A stretch of 32,643 nucleotides of DNA from Bacteroidaceae bacterium (GCA_017559845.1 JAFYQQ010000015.1:1-32643); one strand, 5' to 3'. Shown: positions 16,756-26,229, counted from the first letter of the stretch. Translations and numbers: made by a program. The notes: generated by a model not told the origin, from the sequence alone.

Positions 16756-17044
16756 TTTCAAAAGGGATTTCAGTGTTTCATACACACTTGATTATAAACA
16801 CATTAAACACACATGTATTTCTTCATTACTCTCCAAAATCCTCTTTTCTTATTTTTTGACAAATGTGGGAACGTACCGTATTCCACCTTATAAGTCACAA
16901 TTTGAATTTTAATTGCTTTCCGTATCCGACTCACGTCTTCCATACGGTATCAACATTAATCGTACGCATTTTAATAACATAAATATGAAATCGTTTCAAA
17001 ATTTCTTAAAAAAACTAAAAACACGAGGTTGACTCTTAAACCTT

Positions 17045-17076
17045 TTTGTACGTTCCAATTCTATTTCATATCTTTG
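17045..17076 (+). promoter_or_regulatory. Promoter of discoidin paralogue 2
   Basis: TTTG (17045-17048), 20 bp, then TATCTTTG (17069-17076) gives a full match to the Bacteroidetes promoter. The start codon is 49 bp further on. Confidence 0.85.
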
Positions 17077-17125
17077 CACGCAATTCATAAAGTAACATCA
17101 TTTATTAACCAAACATTACACACTC

Positions 17126-20100
17126 ATGAGAAAAATTACATCTCTTTTCCTTATGCTACTGGCAATCCTGTCAGTGCAGCGAGTGAATGCCCAGTATCTG
17201 GAAGATTACGGCATGGTGCCGCTGATTTCAGATTCACTACAGTTTAGCAGCCCTTATTCGGAATCTACCGCAAATGAAGGTCCCACCTGTGTGCTGGCAT
17301 CACTTATTGACCAAGATCCAGCCACCTATTGGCACACGAAATGGACCGGCACCGCCAGCGCCAACGATCCTCACTGGCTGCAGATTGAATTTACCGAAGC
17401 CATTAGCGGAAACATGGTTCTGTTCATGCAGCGCCGTAATGCCGCCAATGACCACCCCACAAAGTTTGCCATTACCGGAAGTACCGATGGCGAAACATGG
17501 AGTCTGGTAGACACATTGGAAATCGGATACAGTGGAGCAGCAACTTCTGAAGTGTCCAGGGCATGGAAGATTTCAGAGCCCGTTAACTACCTGCGCTTTA
17601 CCGTTGTGGACTGCCGCCCCACCTACCGCGTATATTGGCACGCTGCAGAGTTCCAACTCTATCGTGCTGAAGGTGAAGGTCTGGTTGCCTATATGTTCAA
17701 CAACATCCTGACCCAGTATGACGGATACCTGCCTGGAAACGGAAGCGAGTTTGACCTGGGAACAAACCCTGGACAATACAGCAATGTAGAAGCATGGGAA
17801 GCTTTCCAGAAAGACCTGGTTTATGTGAACGACTACCTGAACGGTGAAGTGGTGGATTTGCTGACCGTTGAACAGGCAGAAGAAATCATTGCCCGCATCC
17901 AGGCCAACTACCAGGCTATACTGGATTCCAAAGTGGGCCTGACTCCCTATGCCAACGGATACTATTTCTTCGCCACCGGCTTGCAGTACACCAACAGCAC
18001 CAGCACCCCCGTTGTGGACGAGAACGGAGAGCCCGTACTTGACCCCGAAACCGGTGAGCAGATGGTAGAGACCACTACCACATACCCCACCAAGGCCATG
18101 TACACAGACGGCAACAAACTGATGTGGAAGACCCTGGACGAGACAGACATCAACTTCCTGTTCCGCATTGACTACAATGAGGAAACTGGTAATTATAAAA
18201 TGTACAGTTGCGCCACAGACGGACGCGTGAACACTGTTGCCCAGAGTACACAGGTTACCGTAGACGAGACACTGGATCCCGTTGAAAGTGAAATTGCCTT
18301 CAACTACAGCAGCAAGAGCGAAGAACACGGCTACATCATTACAATGGCTCGTGCCGACCAGAATAGCGGCTACACCCTGCTGCACCAAGGCGGACACGGA
18401 GGCGGTGTGAACAACAGCGGCAATATCGTTGGTTGGGAAGCTGCTGCAGATGCCAGCACATGGTATCTCATCCCCGTAGAGGAAGCTGTGGCAGAAAAAA
18501 TGATTGAGGACTACGCACCCATCCGCGACCGTGATGCCATGCTGGCAAGTGTTGCAGAAATGGCCACATCGGGCAGCAACATGCTGGATATTGCCCGCGA
18601 CCTGCAGACCGTTGAGGTGAACATGGAAATGCCACTTATCAGTGAGCCCACCCAGTTCAGCAGTCCCATGACCACCACCGACACACAATGTCCTACCATT
18701 GAAGAGGTGTATCCCTATCTGTTGGACGGCAACACCACAACATATTGGCACAGCCGCTGGGAAGACGGAGACCGCCCCAACGGTACCCACTATCTGCAAG
18801 TAGAACTGACCGAACCCGAAGCTGTTACCGGTGCCGCCATCCAGTTTACCCGCCGTGCAGTAGCCAATGACCACATCACTGAATGGGGCGTATACGGAAC
18901 CAACGACCCAGAAGCCGAAAAGGGATCCTGTGAAAAGTTGGGTATACTGGCCACTCCTTATACCAGCAACACAGAGACCATCCTGACCGGCGGTTTTGAG
19001 ACCAAGGGTTACAAGTACATCCGCTTCTACATCAATACAACAACCAACAACCGCGGTTATGGTCACGTTTCTGAATTCCAGATGTACGCAGCAACCGTTG
19101 CAGCCAACCCCACCAGCCAGATGGTAATGCTGGGCGAGCTGTCCACCAACCTGCAGGCTGCCATTGCCGCCATCCCTGCAGAACAGGAAAACATCACCAC
19201 AGAGCATTATACCGCACTGAAAGCGGCTTACGAAGCTTTCATCGCCAAGTTTGTAGACCCCACAGCCTTGCGTGCAGCCATTGCCAGTGCCGAAAACGCA
19301 GCCAAGAACGTAGTCATCGGTAACCAGCCCGGTTTCTGGAGCGAAGGTGCGACAGATGAGTTTGATGCAGTTATGGCCGAAGTGAAGGCATACGACAAGG
19401 GTGGTGTATACGAAACAGCCAAGAGCGAAGAATGGATTGCCGGCCTGGACGCAGCCGTGAAGGCCATGTACGGCAAGGCAAACCAGATTTCTACAGACAA
19501 GTGGTACTATATGCACTATGCTACCGAAGAGATGTTCGACGAGTACAATTGGAGCAAGTCTGGAGCCACTGACGAAACAAGCGGAATGGGTAATTTGTTC
19601 GGCCAATACGTTACCGCCGGCCGTCGCGAAGCTCCCGAAGGTGACAACAACGATTACATTGAAGCCATGAACGGCGAAGATGTACGCGAAGGCACTCCCA
19701 TGTACTACACAGAATTTACAGGCGAAGCTGGAAGCATGTTCCGTTTCATTGCTGTGGGCGACACTGCATACGTTATTCAGAACAAGGCTACAGGCCTGTA
19801 CATCAACTGCGCTGCCAGAAACAACAACAACGTAACCTTGTCATTGGTTCCCACAACCTTCAAGGTAAGTGCAATTGGTATGGGACAGAATTTGATTGCC
19901 GGTATGTCTTTGAGCGGAACAGACGTAACCAACCTGCATGCACAACGTGCAGACCATCGTCTGGTTACCTGGGAGGCAAATACTCCAGGCAGCAACTCTG
20001 GCATGATGATTGTGGAAGCTGAGGATGTTGACGGACTCAACAACACCATTGTTCGCGATGTTCGTCCTGGCAAGATCTACGCACAGTGCTACCCCGTGGC

Positions 20101-20695
20101 TGTAGGCACAGAGGAAGGAATGTACACAGTTGCCGGAACATTTACCGAAAACGAGAAGAACTACTTGGCGCTGAACGCCATAGAAAAGGCGGAAGCTGGT
20201 GAGCCCTACATCTATATTTACGGTGAAACCACTGACTACGCTGAGCCTGCAGAAGGAGAAGAGGCAGTTACCGAAGAGGTTGAGTTCACATTTGGCAATG
20301 AAGTCGTTTCTGAGGCCAAGACTGTAAATGGTCTGGTGGGAACCTTCGCATACCAGTGGGTGGACAAGGGTACTCCCGTATTCGTTAACAACGGTGTTGA
20401 AGGTGCAACCGGAGAAGAAAACACTGACTGCACACGCGATGTCAGCGCAAACACAGCATACGTTCTCTTTGGACAGACTACAGTAGACGCAGCTGGCACA
20501 TACAGCCTAGTTCTGGAAATCAGCGGAGACGTTACCGCCGTTTCAATTCAGGAAACACTGGACAACGTAGCCAAGAGCGGTGCCGTATATGACTTGAACG
20601 GACGTCTGGTCAAGAAGAACGCCACTCTGAACGACGTGAAGGGTCTAGGACGTGGTATCTACATCCTGAACGGTGTAAAAGTAATGGTAAAGTAA
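17126..20695 (+). CDS. Large secreted discoidin-domain protein with T9SS-like C-terminal tail (paralogue 2)
   Basis: The 1189-aa product is a paralogue of the protein encoded just upstream and has the same order of parts. It has a signal peptide (cut near NA|QYLED, residue 22), discoidin domain 1 at about residues 28-185 (LISDSLQFSSPYSE, DPATYWHTKW, HWLQIEFTE), helical linker, beta module, discoidin domain 2 at about 503-670 (TQFSSPMTTTD, LLDGNTTTYWHSRW), helical linker, beta module (STDKWYYMHYATEE, AYVIQNKATGLYIN), and a final tail almost identical to that of paralogue 1 (VKKNATLNDVKGLGRGIYILNGVKVMVK). I infer T9SS export and surface display. No catalytic motif is evident, so a binding role is most likely. 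It has a complete promoter of its own and a terminator after it. Confidence 0.88.
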   Translation: MRKITSLFLMLLAILSVQRVNAQYLEDYGMVPLISDSLQFSSPYSESTANEGPTCVLASLIDQDPATYWHTKWTGTASANDPHWLQIEFTEAISGNMVLFMQRRNAANDHPTKFAITGSTDGETWSLVDTLEIGYSGAATSEVSRAWKISEPVNYLRFTVVDCRPTYRVYWHAAEFQLYRAEGEGLVAYMFNNILTQYDGYLPGNGSEFDLGTNPGQYSNVEAWEAFQKDLVYVNDYLNGEVVDLLTVEQAEEIIARIQANYQAILDSKVGLTPYANGYYFFATGLQYTNSTSTPVVDENGEPVLDPETGEQMVETTTTYPTKAMYTDGNKLMWKTLDETDINFLFRIDYNEETGNYKMYSCATDGRVNTVAQSTQVTVDETLDPVESEIAFNYSSKSEEHGYIITMARADQNSGYTLLHQGGHGGGVNNSGNIVGWEAAADASTWYLIPVEEAVAEKMIEDYAPIRDRDAMLASVAEMATSGSNMLDIARDLQTVEVNMEMPLISEPTQFSSPMTTTDTQCPTIEEVYPYLLDGNTTTYWHSRWEDGDRPNGTHYLQVELTEPEAVTGAAIQFTRRAVANDHITEWGVYGTNDPEAEKGSCEKLGILATPYTSNTETILTGGFETKGYKYIRFYINTTTNNRGYGHVSEFQMYAATVAANPTSQMVMLGELSTNLQAAIAAIPAEQENITTEHYTALKAAYEAFIAKFVDPTALRAAIASAENAAKNVVIGNQPGFWSEGATDEFDAVMAEVKAYDKGGVYETAKSEEWIAGLDAAVKAMYGKANQISTDKWYYMHYATEEMFDEYNWSKSGATDETSGMGNLFGQYVTAGRREAPEGDNNDYIEAMNGEDVREGTPMYYTEFTGEAGSMFRFIAVGDTAYVIQNKATGLYINCAARNNNNVTLSLVPTTFKVSAIGMGQNLIAGMSLSGTDVTNLHAQRADHRLVTWEANTPGSNSGMMIVEAEDVDGLNNTIVRDVRPGKIYAQCYPVAVGTEEGMYTVAGTFTENEKNYLALNAIEKAEAGEPYIYIYGETTDYAEPAEGEEAVTEEVEFTFGNEVVSEAKTVNGLVGTFAYQWVDKGTPVFVNNGVEGATGEENTDCTRDVSANTAYVLFGQTTVDAAGTYSLVLEISGDVTAVSIQETLDNVAKSGAVYDLNGRLVKKNATLNDVKGLGRGIYILNGVKVMVK

Positions 20696-20719
20696 ACACC
20701 ATTTTCCTCTAAATCATCT

Positions 20720-20757
20720 AAAAACAGCCACCCCATTGCGGGATGGCTGTTTTTTTA
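20720..20757 (+). terminator. Intrinsic terminator after discoidin paralogue 2
   Basis: AAAACAGCCA pairs with TGGCTGTTTT, extended by CCC/GGG across one mismatch with a short ATTGC-type loop, followed by a run of T. It starts 24 bp past the stop codon. Confidence 0.88.
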
Positions 20758-20765
20758 CTTTTTTT

Positions 20766-20798
20766 ATGATTTAAAATCATTACAATTCAAAAGAATTG
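20766..20798. promoter_or_regulatory. Two adjacent inverted repeats upstream of the M60 promoter box
   Basis: ATGATTT-A-AAATCAT (20766-20780) and CAATTC-AAAA-GAATTG (20783-20798) are both perfect inverted repeats. They sit two bases apart and end three bases before the -7 box. They could be operator sites covering the -33 region. A/T richness makes chance possible. Confidence 0.4.
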
Positions 20799-20801
20799 CC
20801 G

Positions 20802-20809
20802 TATCTTTG
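20802..20809 (+). promoter_or_regulatory. Bacteroidetes -7 box for the M60 peptidase gene
   Basis: TATCTTTG followed by CCACGCAA is an exact TAnnTTTG match, 31 bp before the ATG. There is no TTTG at -33; that place is occupied by the inverted repeats. Confidence 0.7.
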
Positions 20810-20840
20810 CCACGCAACTAACATTTAAAACCATATTTAT

Positions 20841-23800
20841 ATGATTAAAAAACTTACTTTCTTGTTTGCAGCAATGCTGTTTACACTGACTGGTCTGAGT
20901 CCGACATGGGCACAAACCAATGAGTTTACAGGTAAAATCATTTCGGTGGGCGAAAATGCCACCACCCTGGAAGAGGGGAAATGGTATGTCCTCTTCAATG
21001 CGTACACATCCAGTTACGCCAAAGAAGGAGATAACAACACGCTTGCCAGCACCAACATCAATCCTAACAATTCAAACGCATCCACCAATGCCGGCTATCT
21101 GATTAAGCTGGAACAGCAAGAGGACGGCCGTTACCTGATTAAGAGCGGTTTGGGAAACTATTTCCTCCAAATGGGAAACAACCGCAACAACGGAACGGCA
21201 GCGGAACCCACTGAGATTGCTCCCTATACCATCTCTCCCATCAACGGAACCGAGGGACACTTCACCCTTATGAGCACCATGAAGAACGGCCTCAAATATT
21301 ATATGCAGGCCAACAACGGCGCACTGACCGGACACAGCACATCCGGTGGAGCGAACAGCACCAGAGACTGGGTGTTCAAACAGGCAAGTGTGACTACCGC
21401 AGACGCACTTACCGGCAAGGACTATGTGAATTACATGCTGAACAAGGGTGGTCTGGTTCGTCTGACCAACCGCAGAAGCAGCAAATACAGTCTGTCTGAT
21501 AACGGAACCAACACCATCGGCCAGATTACCGACAAGAACAATCTGCAACAGGTGTGGATTTTAGAAAAGGCGGGAACCGGATACACTTTGCGCAACGGAA
21601 AAACCGGACGCTTCCTGAACGATGACGACAATTTCCGTTCACCAAGTTCGTCCGCTACCACCATCTATATCCAATTCAGTCCTAACAACACGGGAACAAG
21701 CAGTTGGATAAACCTCTCAGAAGACAATAGTTTCAGCGGAAACGTCTGCCTGAACGAGAACGGAGACAACCCCACCAACCTGTTCAAATGGACAGCAAAC
21801 GGTGATGCTGGTTCAGACTGGACAATCAGCGAAGTGACAAACTTCACCGAGGAAGAAATCATGGAGGGACTTTTGGCCAATTCAAAGTATAAGCCCGTTG
21901 AGAGCGGAAAGATATACAACATTGTCAATATGGGCTATGGAACCGTCATCTACGAAAACACCAACGGAAACCAGGTACGTTGCCAAAACGCAGACAAGAG
22001 CAAGTTCTCACAATACTGGCGACTCATCAACGAAAACGGCAAGTATTACATACAGAATGTTCTGAGCGAGCGATACATCAAGAAGCAGAACGGAGCCTTC
22101 AGCCAAATCTACTCCACCAGCACCACAAAATCTGCAGCGGCCAACGGTTTCACCTTGAGCAAGACTGACAACGACACAGAACACACCTATGCCATTGTGG
22201 ACCAGAATCCTGCGGGTCTGCACTGCGATGCGTCAAGCAATGTCGTTGGATGGTATTATACAGACAATAACAACAGCATCTGGGGATTCCAGCCAGTGGA
22301 AGTGACAGAAGAGGAAATTGCAGAAGCACGCAAGAGCTATGTTGAGTTTGAAGAACTGAGCAAGAACCTTTCCGCCTACAACACCCACATGCAAGCCCTT
22401 TTCTCTGACCTTGCATTCACCACGTTGAAGGAAGAGATTGCCGCACTGACTGACGAAGAATTGGCGGCAAACGCCGACTTTGCAGCCTTGAGTACTGTTT
22501 TACAAGGAATTGTTCTTAAGGTAAAGCACAACGACTGGAAACAATTTACTGACGAGACTACCGGCTATACCGCAGACTATGAACGTTTCTTCCGCATTGC
22601 GGACTATAAGGTTTATAGCCACCACCAGAAGATGTCATGGGAAGACCAGACAGACATGAGCAATAGCTTTGGCCGTCTGTCCAATCCGACCGGAATCACC
22701 GGTTATGCCGGAGACATTGTGTACATCTTTGTTGACGGAGCGGTGAGCAGTGACTGTATTTTGGCTGCAGAAACCGTTACAGGAACAAGCAATACCGGTT
22801 CACAGACCATTCTGAAGCCGGGTCTGAATGCCATCATGCTGGGCGACCAAAGCAACTTGTACATATTCTACGAGTTGCAAGACCCCAACAAGTATCTTGC
22901 TAACTATCCCGACATAAAGATTCACATCCAGGGCGGACGTTTGAACGGTTATTGGGACGCCACACGCGGCATGACCAATGCAGACTGGAAGTTGTTACAG
23001 AAAAGCCTGTTAAAGGAAAGTCCCGTACTGAATCTGAAAACAGAGAATCTGGTATTCTGCATGGATGCAGTAGAGGTGAAGAAGGCAGAGCCGAACGAAA
23101 TGGAAGGTCTGATGCACATCTGGAACACCATCCTCACCAATGAGGAACGCTACATGGGACTGGAAGAGTTCGAAGGAAGATACCGCAACATCTGGAACTG
23201 CTTCAGCGTAGACCACAACTATATGTATGCCAGCACATACGGAACTTACTACCACTGGAACACTCTGGGTGCTGTAATGAACTATCATAACATGACCCAC
23301 CAAGGCGAAGGCAACGAAGGCGGCGGCATGTGGGGACCCAGCCACGAGATTGGGCACAACCACCAGAAAACCATTTGTGTCGTAGGGACCATGGAAGCCA
23401 GCAATAACCTGTTCTCAAACATCAACCAGTTTGAACAAGGCATTAGCACCACACGCTACAGTTCACCCATCGCCAATTTTGAAGAGTTCAACAACGGAAA
23501 GCCTTGGTCAACCCGAGACATTTCCATCTCCACCCGCATGTACTTCCAGTTGTACCTATACTTCCACGAAATGAAGAATGACACCACCTTCCTTCCCCGT
23601 CTGTTCAAGGAACTGCGCAAGCGTCCCATCAACAAGTACGGATCAGGTTGGGACGGTTCATTGGTTTCCGGAGAAAATGTGGGCGGATACGCCACCAAGG
23701 GAAGCCAAGACTACCTGCACTTTGCCAAGGTTGTCTGCGATGTGGCACAAGCCGACCTGAGCGAATTCTTCGAATCATACGGCATGTTCATCCCCGTAGA

Positions 23801-24995
23801 GAAACATTTCGTAGGAGACTATTCAAACTATTTTGTCACCACCACCCAGGCAGACATCGATGCGGCCCGTGCCTATATGCAGAAGTATCCCAAGAAGCTG
23901 AACAACATCATGTTCATTGACGACCACATTGCCACAAGCCAAAAGGCGAACCCGAATAACATATTCAATGCTGTACCCGCAGCTAACGGGCTGAAAGTGA
24001 ACTGCTGCACCTACAACGGTTCCAAGATGGGAACAGCTGGAGATTTGGGAATGTACACAGACTTTAAGGGCACATACGAGAACGACGGATATTACTATAA
24101 CTGGAACAACTATTCACGCCAAGTAAAAGTTGTCGGAACCGGAGCTGTTGGCTTCAAGGTCTACAACAACGAAGGCAGACTGGTTTACCTCTCCAACAAG
24201 AAGACCTTCACACTGCCCAAGGATGTGGCCGAGAACGGTTTCATCATCAAGGCTGCCGAAGGAAACGGTGCAGACGTTCTTGTTCCCAGAGGTTCCAAGA
24301 ATGTAATGATTGACGTATATTATCCCGGACAGGCAGAAAGCCGCCTGTTATATGCTGATGAAAACTTTGAAGCACTGCCCACCAATGCAATAGGATTTGT
24401 ACGCGCAGAACAGGAACAGGCCACGCCCGAAGAGCTGAAGGCCCTCGCCAATATTGTGGACGAAACCGGCCACGCCAGCATCATCCGCATAGACGGCAAC
24501 CAGGCTTGGAATAACCCAGCCAACATCCAGGCAGGCCAAGTTGTCTTCACCAAAGACATTGAAGGCTATGCAGCGCTGAACCTGCCTTTCATTGTAAGCA
24601 AGGCCGAGGTTCCCGGCCTAAAGACTGCCACCTACATTGATGGAACGTTGGCAATTGAAGACGCTGAGTCTGTAGATGCCGGACAGCCTGTCATTCTGCA
24701 AGGAAATGCAGACATCACCGTGGCACAAACAGCGGTAGTCAGCGGAAACTATAAGGCGCAAGAAAACATCACCATCCTTGCCGCTGACGGACAAAGTGTT
24801 GAAACGGCTGCACTGGCAAGCCCCTTCACCTATAACATGCAGAATGCCACTGGCATCTTCGGTATCGGCGAAAAGGACGAGGAGGTTTTAGGAAATACCG
24901 GCGCCATCTACGATCTGCAAGGAAGACGTCTGAAACAACTTCCTGTCCAAAAAGGCATTTATCTGATTAACGGTAAGAAAGTCCTTGTAAAATAG
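20841..24995 (+). CDS. Secreted M60-family zinc metallopeptidase with lectin-like N-terminal modules and T9SS-like tail
   Basis: M60 (enhancin/mucinase-like) peptidases cut heavily O-glycosylated proteins such as mucins. The 1384-aa product has a signal peptide (cut near TWA|QTN, residue 24). Residues about 25-490 look like successive beta-trefoil, ricin-like modules (GGLVRLTNRRSSKYSL, YWRLINENGKYYIQNV). A helical linker follows, then the M60 domain at about 575-935 with the zinc motif HEIGH (835-839, in GPSHEIGHNHQ) and a probable third ligand Glu852 in TMEASNNLFSN. Beta domains follow, then a sorting-like tail (IYDLQGRRLKQL, KGIYLINGKKVLVK). I infer T9SS secretion and attack on host glycoproteins at or beyond the cell surface. 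The gene has its own -7 box and terminator. The family call is firm, the substrate inferred. Confidence 0.92.
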   Translation: MIKKLTFLFAAMLFTLTGLSPTWAQTNEFTGKIISVGENATTLEEGKWYVLFNAYTSSYAKEGDNNTLASTNINPNNSNASTNAGYLIKLEQQEDGRYLIKSGLGNYFLQMGNNRNNGTAAEPTEIAPYTISPINGTEGHFTLMSTMKNGLKYYMQANNGALTGHSTSGGANSTRDWVFKQASVTTADALTGKDYVNYMLNKGGLVRLTNRRSSKYSLSDNGTNTIGQITDKNNLQQVWILEKAGTGYTLRNGKTGRFLNDDDNFRSPSSSATTIYIQFSPNNTGTSSWINLSEDNSFSGNVCLNENGDNPTNLFKWTANGDAGSDWTISEVTNFTEEEIMEGLLANSKYKPVESGKIYNIVNMGYGTVIYENTNGNQVRCQNADKSKFSQYWRLINENGKYYIQNVLSERYIKKQNGAFSQIYSTSTTKSAAANGFTLSKTDNDTEHTYAIVDQNPAGLHCDASSNVVGWYYTDNNNSIWGFQPVEVTEEEIAEARKSYVEFEELSKNLSAYNTHMQALFSDLAFTTLKEEIAALTDEELAANADFAALSTVLQGIVLKVKHNDWKQFTDETTGYTADYERFFRIADYKVYSHHQKMSWEDQTDMSNSFGRLSNPTGITGYAGDIVYIFVDGAVSSDCILAAETVTGTSNTGSQTILKPGLNAIMLGDQSNLYIFYELQDPNKYLANYPDIKIHIQGGRLNGYWDATRGMTNADWKLLQKSLLKESPVLNLKTENLVFCMDAVEVKKAEPNEMEGLMHIWNTILTNEERYMGLEEFEGRYRNIWNCFSVDHNYMYASTYGTYYHWNTLGAVMNYHNMTHQGEGNEGGGMWGPSHEIGHNHQKTICVVGTMEASNNLFSNINQFEQGISTTRYSSPIANFEEFNNGKPWSTRDISISTRMYFQLYLYFHEMKNDTTFLPRLFKELRKRPINKYGSGWDGSLVSGENVGGYATKGSQDYLHFAKVVCDVAQADLSEFFESYGMFIPVEKHFVGDYSNYFVTTTQADIDAARAYMQKYPKKLNNIMFIDDHIATSQKANPNNIFNAVPAANGLKVNCCTYNGSKMGTAGDLGMYTDFKGTYENDGYYYNWNNYSRQVKVVGTGAVGFKVYNNEGRLVYLSNKKTFTLPKDVAENGFIIKAAEGNGADVLVPRGSKNVMIDVYYPGQAESRLLYADENFEALPTNAIGFVRAEQEQATPEELKALANIVDETGHASIIRIDGNQAWNNPANIQAGQVVFTKDIEGYAALNLPFIVSKAEVPGLKTATYIDGTLAIEDAESVDAGQPVILQGNADITVAQTAVVSGNYKAQENITILAADGQSVETAALASPFTYNMQNATGIFGIGEKDEEVLGNTGAIYDLQGRRLKQLPVQKGIYLINGKKVLVK

Positions 24996-25026
24996 CAAAG
25001 ACATACCGCCCAAAAGGGCTCATTAC

Positions 25027-25068
25027 ACAAACAGGTTCCGCACACCGCCGGAACCTGTTTGTTTTTTT
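25027..25068. terminator. Strong terminator between convergent genes
   Basis: A 14-bp perfect stem (ACAAACAGGTTCCG at 25027-25040 with 25049-25062) and a run of T on the plus strand end the M60 transcript. The convergent minus-strand gene stops 24 bp away and may use the same hairpin. Confidence 0.9.
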
Positions 25069-25091
25069 ACTTCTAAAAAGAATTGGCATTA

Positions 25092-26138
25092 CTATTCTTT
25101 CCGGGCATGCCGATAAGTTTGTAAGCCGCGGCAATAATCATGGACACAAGTCGTATCCTTGAATGTTTCCACATAATAAGGATCAATCCATGCCGCATAC
25201 ACGGTAATTCGTCTGATTCCATACGAAGCATAGGTGTTCAGGTCGTCAAGATACACGTCATTGTGCCAATCGAGTTGTTTCTGTGGTTTTTCCCAACCAC
25301 TTGCCAACGACACATCTAACCAATATTCCAACACTTGCGCGGTTTCTGCCGGGAACACTTTCAAGTTATCTTCAAGCATTCTTATGTAATCAGCATGCGA
25401 CCATTTCTGACCGTCACGAATGGCGGTTGTATCAGACAAAGGCTTATCCCATCTGCGATAAAAAGGTGCCCACTCAAGGAACACACCTTCTGCAGGTTTT
25501 ATACACGAAGGAGCAGGAGTTGTGTTGTCGTAAGCCAAATGTGCCAATTGGGCCTCCGGGTCAAATTCGCGCAAAGCCTTTATGATATGATTTTCAAATA
25601 TCAGTCCCTGATCAGAAGCATTATAGTCTTTACATTCCTCACAATGGCAAATATCTCCTCCATCATATAGCCATGTGTAATACCTGTGATTGGTTGGTTT
25701 ATGGCTGTCTGCAAATGCCTTTACATTACCCATAATCACCTTTAACCCCTCTTCGCTTGACGGGCAACCATTGCCATCAGCCACTCTTACCCCTTCCTCG
25801 TTCATGCGAAAATACTCCGGATGGGTTTCAAACAAAGATTTATCCATCAGCCATGACATCGCATGTTCCTCATACTCGAAATCTATTCCGGAATCCACAC
25901 ATTTTTGTCTTAAAGCCTTGTACTCTTCACTCTGGTAATCCTTTCCGAAAACACTGATGGTATTGATACCATACCTTTTCATTATATCGAACCAATCAAT
26001 CACTTCCGGATTAGACAAATCATCCCAAGCCAATACCAGTCCCCTCATTTCAAAGAAAGGCTCATTGGCCATTTCCTTTTTTGCTGTATCACAAGAAAAG
26101 AACAGCACACACGCCAGCAACAATGTAATTTTTTTCAT
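25092..26138 (-). CDS. Lipoprotein of DUF4838 type (TIM-barrel glycosidase-like, function unknown)
   Basis: The 348-aa product begins with a lipoprotein signal (lipobox LFFSC, Cys16), so it is anchored in a membrane, probably the outer one. The body resembles DUF4838 proteins, which are related to alpha-glucuronidase/hexosaminidase-like TIM barrels. It has a start like RGLVLAWDDLSNPEVIDWFDIMKRYGIN, an acidic HPEYFRMNEEG segment near 110-120, and the family-type YDGGDICHCEECKDY with a CxCxxC cysteine cluster near residues 176-181. It continues with HLAYDNTTPAPS and AQVLEYWLD. No catalytic pair can be named with confidence. It is convergent with the M60 gene and has a full promoter of its own, so it is expressed independently. 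The DUF4838 assignment is from memory of the cysteine motif. Confidence 0.68.
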   Translation of the reverse strand: MKKITLLLACVLFFSCDTAKKEMANEPFFEMRGLVLAWDDLSNPEVIDWFDIMKRYGINTISVFGKDYQSEEYKALRQKCVDSGIDFEYEEHAMSWLMDKSLFETHPEYFRMNEEGVRVADGNGCPSSEEGLKVIMGNVKAFADSHKPTNHRYYTWLYDGGDICHCEECKDYNASDQGLIFENHIIKALREFDPEAQLAHLAYDNTTPAPSCIKPAEGVFLEWAPFYRRWDKPLSDTTAIRDGQKWSHADYIRMLEDNLKVFPAETAQVLEYWLDVSLASGWEKPQKQLDWHNDVYLDDLNTYASYGIRRITVYAAWIDPYYVETFKDTTCVHDYCRGLQTYRHARKE

Positions 26139-26229
26139 CTTTAATCCTTGATTTTATTGAACATTTTTTCTTCAACGCTTGTTTTGTCTCTTTATGTATT
26201 TGTATTTCCAAAGATGCCCATAATGAGTA

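Larger units (their letters stand above)
16511..17125. other. 615-bp intergenic region between the discoidin paralogues
   Basis: The gap holds a hairpin terminator (16578-16614), the CTTAAG array (16664-16755), an inverted repeat TACCGTAT/ATACGGTA (16874-16881 and 16942-16949) and the promoter of paralogue 2 (17045-17076). I see no credible coding region or structured RNA gene in it. Confidence 0.7.

Noticed and set aside
17573..19606. 677-codon open frame on the minus strand
   Set aside because: It lies entirely antisense to discoidin paralogue 2. Its product is Cys-, Gly- and Val-rich with no domain, as expected from reading a GC-biased gene backwards.
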